The notes under the pieces are model-generated. The model saw nothing but the letters and a program-made list of their open reading frames with translations, searched no databases and was not told the DNA's origin. Positions 10,029 to 21,400 of a stretch of DNA of 64,000 nucleotides are shown piece after piece. Positions within the stretch are counted from its first letter, which is position 1. Every line of letters starts with the position of its first letter. The position numbers and the translations under genes are program-made. Origin of the DNA: Echinometra lucunter. Its lineage: Eukaryota; Echinodermata; Echinoidea; Camarodonta; Echinometridae. The DNA is taken from positions 30,699,344 through 30,763,343 of the forward strand of contig CM057151.1 in assembly GCA_029962745.1 (NCBI GenBank), written 5' to 3'.

Positions 10029-12039
10029 AAAGTATAATGGGGGGGGGGGGTATTCTTTTTTTTTTTCATATCCTCATCACAAGCAAGGAGTTTGTTGAAT
10101 CAATATTTCCACTGATATTCTTTATTTCAGTGATTCTTTCCTAATTCTAAGGAAGAGAAAATCTCAGGAAATATTATGAAAATAAAGATAAATGTTGATT
10201 ATGAAGAGAGCAATGTGATTAATGATGTCCCAGAATGATACCTGCTAGAAAGTTTTGTGCAATTTTTTCACATCTTCCTTTGCCAAGCTATGAGAACTCT
10301 TTGGAATCCCTGAATTCATGTTTAATTCCATTCCTTATCTTGACATTTATTACGACTATTGCCATAATAAGTGAAGAGTGCAGTACCGAACTTTGAACCC
10401 ATGGCATTGGTATGTCCATCATTCATATGTGTTTTGTTTACCAGTTTTAATCTTATACTAGCAATTGTTAAACATATTATTTGGGAGACCAAAATGCATG
10501 TATCTTGCGTTCTGCAGTATAGAGTATATTCAGCTGTCTTTTGCAGTCATTTGGAGAGATTTTTATTTTGTTTGGGATGCAGTTTTGAATGGATATAGGA
10601 TGGGAAGCTGACTTACTCCTTTAAAAATTTTCAGATCTTCTCATGTAATCAGTGTTGTGAAAGGGCAAGGTCCAGTTTGATGCATTTATTGATGGTGAGC
10701 ACTTTGTTAACAAGAAATTTGTACCATTAAGCATGTGAAAGGATTAATGTGGTATACTGATTATTAGTGATGACAAGATTTTGTTCAAATCACACAAAAA
10801 GTCCACATCGGTTGTCATACCAATGGTGCCTCTTTTCACAAAGGTCAAGAAGTTGCAAAGATGGAAAATAATTCTAGAGCTATCCATTGTCGAGATTTGT
10901 ATCAGGGACAATTCTATACATGAATATCTGAATGCTACCAATATTAATGTGGTGTTCTAGCCACTTTGGACATTTATATTACTGCTTTGAATGTTTCATC
11001 ATCATTCATTATTTTATGTTGTATATGTTATTGATTACAAGTACACCATGTTCGTGTATCGTTATTGATATTTATAATTGTCATAATGATAAAGAATGGG
11101 AAACTCACAAAAACCCTTTTATGGGATGAAAAAATGGCATTAAGTCATCAACTGTCATAAAAATGGTTCCCCGAGTGTTCTGAGATTAGGACTAAAGACA
11201 TAAGATGGTGGTTCCAATACATAATTGATGATCTTCCTTGATTAACATACTATGCACAAATCAAATCTAGACAAATTTTCTCCCACTTGTGAGAGAGTTG
11301 CTTTTGAGTTACATTGTAAAGCAGAAGAATATAGTGCATATTTTTGTTACCAAATTTATTCCAAAGTTGAATTGCATTGTAAAGAGGAGAGAATATAATG
11401 TATTTCAGTTTTGTCTGTTCATGTCCCAAGTTTTGTTTAAATTGTGACTCTGTGGAAGTGTATTCACTGTACTCATCTGGTCTGCCCATCACTAATGGAT
11501 TAAACTACTACTGAATTTTATGAAAATAGAACTGGATTACACTGTGTATGATAGTCTTGAATTTGCTCTCACATTGGTATATTTTATTTTATATTTATAC
11601 AAATATGATTTTTCCTAAAACTTGCACAGACCTATTTCTGTCATTTTTCTCTTTTAAAACCAACTTCATACCCTGCTGAAATATGCAATGTGAACTTTGA
11701 AAGTGGCTTGAAATGTAACAGAATACTGGTATAGCTTTTGAATTTTACAAAGATATTTAGAACTGAAAAATCTTTTTTCTTTTCAGTGAAGTGAGAAGTT
11801 TAATCGTCCCCATAGTTTGAATAATCCTAATATCGTAAATATTGCCATAACTATCTTAGTAATTTTAAAGAAATTCCAACCCATTGTCATCATCTATAAA
11901 ACTTTTGCTATCTATCACTTTTTGCATTGCTTTCTCAACAATAATTTAATACACCTAAAAAGAATACACACACACACACACACATACACACAATAAAAGA
12001 TTATTCATGTACTTCATTTCCTTATATATATCCATAAGT

Positions 12040-12054
12040 TTTATTGCAAATAAA
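12040..12054. terminator. Back-to-back poly(A) hexamers (candidate)
   Basis: TTTATT (AATAAA on the - strand) at 12040-12045 and AATAAA at 12049-12054 face outward from a 3-base spacer. The two genes converge on this region, so it could end both transcripts. It is 2.5 kb and 6.3 kb from the two stop codons, and such hexamers are common by chance in A/T-rich DNA. Confidence 0.25.
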
Positions 12055-12884
12055 AGATACACACCAACGGATAATCAACTCCAAATATCTCGTCACTAAT
12101 TTGCTTCTTAAAACTGTCTCAAATCTCAGTCTGATTCCAAAATCCATGTAATAGAATCTCACATTATTAATGCTGAATGAAGATGTGGAAATGTTACTTT
12201 ACAATATATTTATGTCCTGGACTTTTCATCTGCTGAGGGCCAGATGGACGGTAACTCGTATCATATAAAGAGGCCTTCAATTGAGAACTCGTGAGGAAAT
12301 GAAATTAGTGAAATTAGGTAGAATTTGCACAAGGCTTGTTACTTGCATGGTTCTCGCCAGTACACAACACCCATGGTTCCAATACCAAGCGTAAAGGGTT
12401 TCAGACAAGGAAGATCCATGTGTGAAATTGCTGCACCTTGCATGGCAACAAGGGTAAAAAAAATATTGGAGTATATATTCCTAACAATAATGATAAATGT
12501 CACAGATTGTTTTGCTTTTTGGCAATGTATTTTTACTTTTATGCCATTAGTAGACAACTCCTGCTTACCAAGAAGTATTTTTCATCATTTTACCATAGCA
12601 TATACTGCCGCCACACCTAACTTTACGTATTATTCCGTAAAACTTCCGAAACTTCCATGCTTTGCGCAGAGTGGGAACCGTGTGTGGATTTTTTTCTAGT
12701 GAGAACCCACTTACTTGTACACACTGGACAGCACAAAGTTAGCTGAACTTGAGCTAAGCCAATGCTCTGGGTTTCATCAATCCTAAGTCCGTATGCTTGT
12801 AATGGGATTCAACCTTGTTCCCTCAATGAAACATTAAGTATAATGTTGCAATACTTCAAAATTAAAAAAACACTGTTTACTTCT

Positions 12885-13042
12885 GGGCCCTGTAACACAA
12901 AGATTTGTAATCAATCGCAAAGTTGTAACGGCCAATCAAGACCATTGTTTCATGCGCATCTCGTTCAAAAAGGTGACCCTGGACCAATCAGAATGGTTGT
13001 TTTAAATTTGCGATTGATGGCAAACCTTTGTGTTACGGGCCC
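12885..13042. mobile_element. Small TIR element (GGGCCC ends)
   Basis: The left end GGGCCCTGTAACACAAAGAT pairs with the right end CTTTGTGTTACGGGCCC. An inner pair, AATCAATCGCAAA and TTTGCGATTGATGG, extends the arms. It is about 158 bases and non-coding. Confidence 0.8.
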
Positions 13043-14439
13043 CTGGTTGGATAGTCTAGCCATTGCTCCTCACTGCCCCTCAGCGATGTGTTGTTGCTAT
13101 AATTACATAACCATCCCAGGATCAACCAGAGAGCCTGCTCCTTAATTATATATACATATCTGTTTAATTGCTTTCCAATCAGGCAAAATTTAAACACAGG
13201 GCAATCTTCACAGCAATGTCTGGGAGGTGGTCCAGTATGAATCACAGGTCATAGCACGTACGATGGACATCCTTGTATCAAAAGTGACACAAAGCTCCGA
13301 ATACATTTTCCTCTCTTATCCAAATCGCCCATACATGCCCACCTTCAAATCCCTGTAACAACCTTCATACATGTATGTATACTGCTCTGAATATTACAAT
13401 TTCTCCTTTACCAGGCTACCTGCATATCAATAAACATTCCTTGCATTATTTCTCTGCTACCGTAATGTATAAAGGTCCACAATACTACATCCTTTTATCT
13501 TAATACAGTGTATGTTACCTATATAGACCTTCAAGTTCAGTGATAAGTGGTTATAAGACATAGCCTAAGCAATAGTTTATAACAGACAAGCTAATCTTGT
13601 CAAAAAGAAGTATGTTATTCTGCTTTCAAATTGCACCCATCATAACATTGCGTATCAAGATATAAGCACATACAAAAAAAGAAAGAAGTATATGAACTTG
13701 ATCAATTTCAATATTAGTTACGGACATCCTCAAATAATAGACAAAAATATGGCATAGCAAATATCAATTCATCTGATAATCTCAACATAAAATGTTTCTT
13801 TTGTTAGTATACATGTAACATACATCTCTGAAGTGAACAAATAATTGTACAACCATGGTGCATATCTGTTTTAATTTTTTATGATTTCTATCCTGAAATG
13901 AAGTGAAATAACATACTTCATGATCCTGCTCACAATAACCCATATCTACAAGATGCACAACCAAAGCTTATATATGTATGTACATCATAAGAACATAAAG
14001 TGTACTTCTAACTTGACAATTAAAGTTTATGTACATAAAGGCAGCAGATATGGAAATACATGGCATTGACTCATCACGCCCAACTTAAAAGATCCTTTAA
14101 AATACTCCCATTTCCTAAAAACCATAATATAAATGGAAGCATAATAATTCCACTAAAATCGATACATATCACATAAAGTATACTGCTTTTATAGGTACTT
14201 GATTCTACATTAAGTTTTTATACAATGGTATGCTCCACTAATTAGATTGATACAAATGTACTGTACATGGCCTAGCGAGAGAAAATAATGTTCAAGGCAA
14301 AGAAATACTGATCCCTACTTGCAGATTTTCATACATTTCACTGGATAGGTGATATTTCACACCCCTCCTCCCCCCCCCCAACACACACACACGCACACAC
14401 ACCCTGAAGTACTAGAAGTTACTTTTCAACATATCCTGA

Positions 14440-14925
14440 TAGAATTTCGTTTGTCTATGCACTAATATTCAAACAGCGAATAGGCATGAATGTGAAATCT
14501 GGAACCATTGCACGAGTTTAGAATATTTGCTATTTCTATTGTACAATGCCTCAGAAGCTTGTTGAGAAATTGATGAGAATCAACAAAAAGAGTAAGATTT
14601 GGATTTACAAAATCAAGGTTTGCAAAAAGGGAAAGAATTTGTGACTGCTGGCTAGCTGTGTTTGTAGCGCGTATCTTGTGACAGTTACATGCGCTCTAAC
14701 TTGCTTTGCCTCAGCTCAACAAGTGAATACACGCATACTGAGCAAGCCAATTGTGACGTCACAAAGACACAAAACAAGTCATCTTACTGTGACGTGATGC
14801 CAAGCCTGTGCAATGGTACATTTTGGAAGGTACGCATGCAGTGGTATGAATAATGCATGTTCAGCTCCCATAGACTTGTGTACAACAAGCTTAGTAGGCA
14901 TTGTACAATAGAAACTAGAAATCAT
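14440..14925. repeat. Dispersed repeat related to 20262-20846
   Basis: It shares GCGAATAGRCATGA, ATTGTACAAYGCCTCAGAAG, GTGCAATGGTACATTTTGGA and TTCAGCTCCCATAGACTTG with 20262-20846. Both ends carry TTGTACAAT-type sequences. The interior inverted block found in the second copy is mostly missing here. Confidence 0.75.
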
Positions 14926-17399
14926 TGTAATTATTTGGCCTACATTCACTCAGAGGATAACCGAGGTATGATATCAACAAATATGTCCAACAATATATTA
15001 TCTAATAATGCCATATGAGCAATTACATTGGGGGTTGGTTATTGATATTTTCATGATTTTTTTTTTTTATTAGTAGTGAAACACAAAGCATGAACTATTC
15101 ATTTGTCCAGAACACTTGTCTCTAATCTTACAAATAAGACACATTTAGGGCAGTGCACTGCAAACATGCCAAAACCAGCTATGGAATATACTCTATAAAT
15201 TACCAACAAGAAACTCAGTTGTTAAATGAGGTATTGTAGCATTTCATTCTGATATTTGCATGTGATAATGAATGAATATATAAGGTATAAGTATATCACC
15301 ACTGGTAAATATAGCGAAAAATGACATTTGAACTATTTAGTATATTTTCATAAAGTGGTACAAAAACTTGAAATAAGTGTATATATCAGCAATCTTTGAA
15401 AGGGTTTCATATTAGCACACCCAGTCTACCCCAGTAGACACCACACCAGTCCATTATTCAACTCGCACTTATTCAGAATGCATGAACATAGGTTTATATA
15501 TATGTAATATATTCTTTGTTATTTTCTGCTCATTCATACACATTGATGCTGAAAAAGCTATACACATAAATACAGAGCCAATATAACAGCAAATCTTGTA
15601 TTCTAAATTCAAAGCTTGCAAAGTTGCAGATTATATTTCTTTCCCTTAAAATACCTGCGAAACAAGATAAAAGAATTTTCATAATGATCAATTACATATT
15701 TCATATACAAGTGAATATATTTACCACAAAAACTCTTTTATTGCACATTACATAGGAATAGATGGACAAAGACATCTCTTTTTAACATCAGCCTTTTTCA
15801 ATATAATAGTGTACTCATCTGGCATAATGAATGTATTCATTTTTTTTTCACATGACAAAGTTATTAGTTACCAATGAAACTACAGTTAAAAAGAAATTGA
15901 ATACCATTTTTAATATCTAATTACTTGTATGTGAAAGAAGAGCACTAAATGGTAATTTCATGTATGATCACTAACATGCTATCAATTAAATGCTGATTAT
16001 CTTTTCAGTGCCATACACAGTTTACATCAATCAAAATGTTCAGTGTTGCATCTACTAATTTTGGTTAAAGGAAGGCTTGCCTTTCTTTTTCTACAAGTTT
16101 ATGAAGTTCATGAATTATGAATTTAGATATCATGGAATAATAACTTTATCAATATGACAAGTGACAAAAATGATTAATAAAAATTGTCTTTCAAATCTCT
16201 TTGTCAGCAAATTAGTTTTTGATAATGTTAAGGGCATGTTACCTATTCCAGCAATGTATGTTTTGGGAATGAGGATGAAAATTCCTTTTCAAAATTAAGG
16301 ATACAAAAATGAATGCAATATCAAGGAAGGAATCCACATAAATATACAGAATAAAATACATGAAGAATGCAAGATGCCTTTACTTTGATCTTTTTAAGGT
16401 TGTTTCTTTAATATTCACTGATTATCACTCTAAGGGACTGCACTACATTAGATATTTATCATTATACTAAATGTATATCAATACAGATATTTTATCAACC
16501 CTCTTAATACAACAAAAATGTACATGAGAGAGGATTTGATCCTTCAAGAAAAGTCATTTTCCTGTTGAAATACCAACAAAAGAAGTCTTTTGAAAAGGTC
16601 AACTTCTATTAAAAGGATATCTACTTCCATTTTTGTGAAAGTGATTATAATGGGGTAATAATATCAGAGTAAATATGAATATATTTTTGTCAGTGACCTA
16701 TCGGGTAATATACTCTACCAATCTTGCATATTTTTAAAGTGACAAGTCTTTTGTCAAGCCAAAACTTGGCTTGGAAACTTTAGACAGTCCGTACAATAGT
16801 AATAATAGATATTGAATACACAAGAATGGTATGCATGTATCTTAATTTGCTATACCATAATATACAAAGATTGATAATATCCAACACCAATATACAACAC
16901 AATTTAATGTTCATTAATAATACTGCACAAATAATTGTCTTAATGACAAAAAGATCTGAGCTAAAACAAATACAGTTCCTGTATTTGCATCTCATAAACA
17001 CATGTAAATGTCAAGTACATTGTACGTGCCAAAAGACACATATATTTTCAAAGAAATATTCCACATGAAGTTACTGTGAAATTACTGTTGTGAAATGCTG
17101 AAGTTTTTTGTTTTTCTACCATTGCAATATTTATGGTGGCTAGACATAGGTGTATAATTCTACAAAAGAGAAAATAAACAAAAAACAAATGCAAATTTCA
17201 TCAAACAAACAAACAAAAAACTTATGGAGAAAAAAATCAGGCACTAAGAAAGGCAGTTTTGCTCGCTAACTCCACTATGAAATGGTGGTTACTGAAATCA
17301 ATCCCACCAAACACCCTTTCCAACAAAGAAAAAATTCTCAAATACCAGAAAACAAGATAACAAGGAACTGTGAGAGTAAAATGGTGGAAAAAAGTGAAA

Positions 17400-17525
17400 G
17401 AGAGCTATGTGCATGTACACAGAGGAAGCAAGACAGAGAGAGACATAGAGAGAGAGACAGACAGACATAGAGAGACAGTGAGGTAGAGAAAGAGAGGGAC
17501 AGAAAGAGAGAGAGATAGAAAGATA
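17400..17525. repeat. GA-rich simple repeat
   Basis: A run of AGAGAGAGACAGACAGA-type units. Frames across it on both strands (62 to 82 residues) are low-complexity artefacts. Confidence 0.85.
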
Positions 17526-17707
17526 GAAATTTGGAAATATAAACAAATCTCAATGCCCTGAATTTGCAGTACATTTTAAGGGCATAATTTACTATAATTA
17601 TAATAGTATTTACATAAATCTAAAAATGTATGCAAAATACAAATAGATTTTAATACCTAAAGAAAAAGATTTTCATAGAGCAAACTGTACATTTCACTTT
17701 CATTTCC

Positions 17708-17963
17708 TTAAAGGTTCGTTCAGATATGACGCGACAACGCTCAAAAGAGATTTTTGCCAAAAGTTCCGCAGACAAACTCATCACATCGTATTATGCGCTA
17801 ACTTTTTGAGAATTCGATTGGTCCATGGCTTCATGCCGCCGGGAGGCAAAAAATATATTCCTCATGCCTCAGTGGGGTTTTGTTTTTGCTGCCTCATATC
17901 CCATTTACTTATTACATGAAAAAATGCAGGGGTGTGTCCCGTCATATCTGCACAAGCCTTAAA
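17708..17963. mobile_element. MITE-like element, family A, third copy
   Basis: The left end is AAAGGTTCGTTCAGATATGA, followed by CGCGACAAC, and the right end is CATATCTGCACAAGCCTTAAA. It matches the termini of 6936-7242 and carries the GCGCTAACTT and GAGGCA blocks seen in the 1477-1836 copy. Confidence 0.75.
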
Positions 17964-18390
17964 TCTAATTGCATTCTTATAATTCTATGGCCTATGAGCA
18001 AACAGTGATATTTTCTACATGACTATTGCAAGCCCTGTGAATGAATAGGTACTAATGAAATGATACTGTGATTCATTTAAAATTTGTGTCTGTCTTCACC
18101 CTTCACCCTTCACTCTTTCACTGAAATTTTTCTGCAGTCACATATATGACTAAAGCAATATTGTCAATAAATTGTGAAAAAAAACTACAAATAAAACATT
18201 AAATTGAGACACCACCATATCATAAAAATAGATACACTTCTTGCCCATGTGAGTCAAACACAGATGCAAATATAAAAAAAAAACAATAATGACAAAAATG
18301 AATACAACAGACAAACATTTCATTAAATCATAAAATAATATATTCCATAACTGTCATACAGTATTAAAAAAAAATAACTGTTGATCACCA

Positions 18391-18495
18391 TTATGCACTG
18401 ATGAGCCACACCACACCCAGATAGAATATGTGTAAGACTAGAAGTAACCATGGCGATGCTAAAGACATCACACCTTTGCAGATTGTTGTATTTTC
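18391..18495 (-). CDS. CACNA2D: CACNA2D visible exon 30 (C-terminal anchor) and stop
   Basis: The acceptor is TTTCTTACCTACAG. Thirty-four codons plus TAA read ENTTICKGVMSLASPW, then a hydrophobic stretch LLLVLHIFYLGVVWLISA that runs to the end of the protein. In the family this position carries the cysteine before the tail and a hydrophobic segment used as a GPI-anchor signal. The phase matches exon 29. The layout suggests GPI processing, though the anchor site is not certain. Confidence 0.87.
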   Translation of the reverse strand, partial: ENTTICKGVMSLASPWLLLVLHIFYLGVVWLISA

Positions 18496-21400
18496 CTGTA
18501 GGTAAGAAACCAATAGCACAAGATTATAAAGAGAGCTGTCAGAATAACAAAACAATCCCTCAAGACTTCCGCCCATATGTGCCTATAGTTGGTCGGCTAT
18601 GTTCAGCCTTGGTTTTGGATAAAGATGGAACGTTCTACTGCAAAGCTATCTATTGTGTTAAATTCCACTTTATGGCATGGTGTCAGCGGTGGGATATGAA
18701 CCCAGGCCATCATAATTCCACTTAATGGTGTTCATTTAACAGCAAGATCTTGTTACTATCTATTATACAACTTATTCCTAGATCCTAGTCAAATGATTGG
18801 ATGAGTGGAGTCAGGTGTGATTCAGTATTTGACCCTATCACATGGTTTTCTCTGAAAGCATGCAATAGTTTACAGTCCTATCCAATGTTTTTTTTTTGGT
18901 TTTGTTTTGTTTCTCTTTCAATCCTTTGTGTTGTTTTATATGGCAAGGACATTGATGCACGTACTACTAGTAAGCACATTACACTCTAGCTGACGTGCAT
19001 GCTTATTGTACGTGATGTACATCACACAAGAAAGCAAAAGGCAGCTTCCATGACTGTGCGAATCTTTGGTGTAAGTAGAGAAAAAAGTTTGTGTAGATCT
19101 ATTTTTGTTTTTATTTTATCAAATAACAGGATCTAGAAGAGTCGTTGCATAAAACAAATGATGCATGTCTTCATTCATTCATTATAAGATCTATCCGCTC
19201 ACATTGAGGCTGTTTGCAACACAGCCTCAACTCGAGTGCGGATAGATCATATAGTGAACTCATGCGCATGCATCATTTGTATACTATTACATATTTTTAT
19301 CCCCCTTTGTTTTTGCTTCTCCCTATTTCAATAATCTCAGCATTAGAAAGAAAAAAAATCCAGTGCATCTCCCATGTTCTCATGCTCATATGAAAAAGCA
19401 AGAAATATTATATGAATCTATGATACAGACATTCTCTAAATTAATACATCGGATGCCTCTTGTAAAAATGTGACCCTTCACCATAAAACCAGCAAAAAGT
19501 TGCAATGGGAATTTTTGCATAAACATCTGGTTTGGGGTGGAAATTTTTTTTTGAGAACAACTTGAAATCCATGGACTGGCTGACATTCAAAAACTAGAGT
19601 AGGAGAGAAATATATCTATTTGAAAGGTACGTGTATGCCAAAATTCAACCTGAACTGATTAGTCCTTCATAGTGATTGGTGGGGAGTTGATTCAACCTTT
19701 CTGTCCCACAGAACATGAAATGGAACAGTGCACTTGAACAATCACTCTTGATTTAGAATCCTTTTTTCTATATTGTTCTAGTCATTAGCCTGTCTGACAC
19801 ACTGACATTCTCAATGATTTTCAAGGGGGTTTGTTTGGTCCACAAAAGATAATTTTAAAGCTAAGAGTCTAAGCTTTTAAATTGTGTTGAAATTTGAACA
19901 AAAATATCAATTTATTTGCTGTTTTGCTGAGGGCCACAAATAAAGAGGGTACATATTTGGTACCAATGCGTTATTACAGTGTTCATCTTTCCAGTCTCTT
20001 CTTATTCCAATCACCATGTAAAAGATATCAAAAGTGGAAGTGTGAACCAATATATTCATTATTTCACCCACCCCCAACTCACAGAGATAAGATTCTGAAC
20101 TTCCAAATTCAGTGCAGATATATTGTACAGGTATGCTACACTTCCATCCATCCCTGATTTTTTTTTAAAGGGTATGATGGTCTGCAATGAAGACAACTTG
20201 AATAAAGAGGCTAACCTCCCTATAACCCCCCCCCCCCCTCCGGCATGTGACCATGTCAAACATTATACAAATAGCGAATAGACATGAGTGCGATGGTACG
20301 AGATTTCGCATGAGGTGAAAGAGCGACCTTCTATTCAACTCGGCTTCGCCTCGTTGAATAGAAGTTACGTCGCGATCTTTCACCGAATGCAAAATCTCAT
20401 ACCATTGCACGAATTAGAATATTCGCTATTTGTATTGTACAACGCCTCAGAAGTCTGAGAAATTGATGAAAATCAAGAAAAAAACAGTCACATTTTGGTT
20501 AAGAAATCAAGGTTTATAAAGCAGGAAAAGAAGTTCCGACTGCAAAATGCAGCTGGTGCCGGCATAGTCTGTGCGCGTGCGCGTGCGCGACTTGCTGGCA
20601 TAGCCCTATAGCTATGGCATAGCCTGAGTTGAGCATGCAAAAATCAATACGCGTATAGGGTCTACAACGCAAGCTACTTGTGACATCACAAAAGAAATAA
20701 AAGAAGTAATTTGTGGGAATCTACTGTGACGTCACGCTAACAGTGCAATGGTACATTTTGGATGGTACGAGTGCAATGGTACGAACATCGCACGTTCAGC
20801 TCCCATAGACTTGCGTACAACAAGCTGAGTAGGCGTTGTACAATACTATCAATTAAGTAAAACTCACAAATTCACTGAGGGCATAGCAGTTCTCACTGGG
20901 TCTCCTCCTGTATCTGGGTGTTTCAAGGCAAGGGTTTGGGGCAACATGTGAATTTCAAATTGGTTAAGGATAATGTGTTTATACAGAAATAATATTATTC
21001 AAAGCACAAAATAAACAAATTTTGGTATGTTTAACTCTACAAGTATTGTGGAAGGTGGATGATAAAAATCAATTTCACCATTACTAGACTTTATTAAACA
21101 GTTGATTTTCCTCTACCGGTATACAACTTTAATTAAAGAAATTTACTTGACAGTGATCCAACGATTCCTTTTGTTTTGACTGGTTGTGGCTGGGTTTATT
21201 TAAGAAGATATAGTAGGGTCAAAAAAAGTGTTGTGTGTACGGTTGAGTTTAGGAATCAATAGTGTAAATATATTTTTAAAACAACTGGGGAATGTATGCG
21301 AACAACTTCACTGCAAACAAATAGGATAGTGATCATTACAAAGATTTCTTCTTGAAAACATTAGCTTTAATTAAAAGTTCATAACACTAAAAATGAAGAA

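Larger units (their letters stand above)
9568..18390. other. Region between the two convergent genes, including both 3' UTRs
   Basis: This is 8.8 kb between the SLC25A20 stop and the CACNA2D stop. I found no exon of a third gene on either strand. It should contain both 3' untranslated regions. Possible + strand AATAAA signals are at 10181, 11992 and 12049. Repeats inside it are listed separately; the rest is plain A/T-rich sequence in which I see nothing else. Confidence 0.7.

Noticed and set aside
12325..13145. Frames of 124 and 127 residues between the two genes
   Set aside because: There is no similarity to known families. One overlaps the GGGCCC TIR element and the other is plain A/T-rich sequence.
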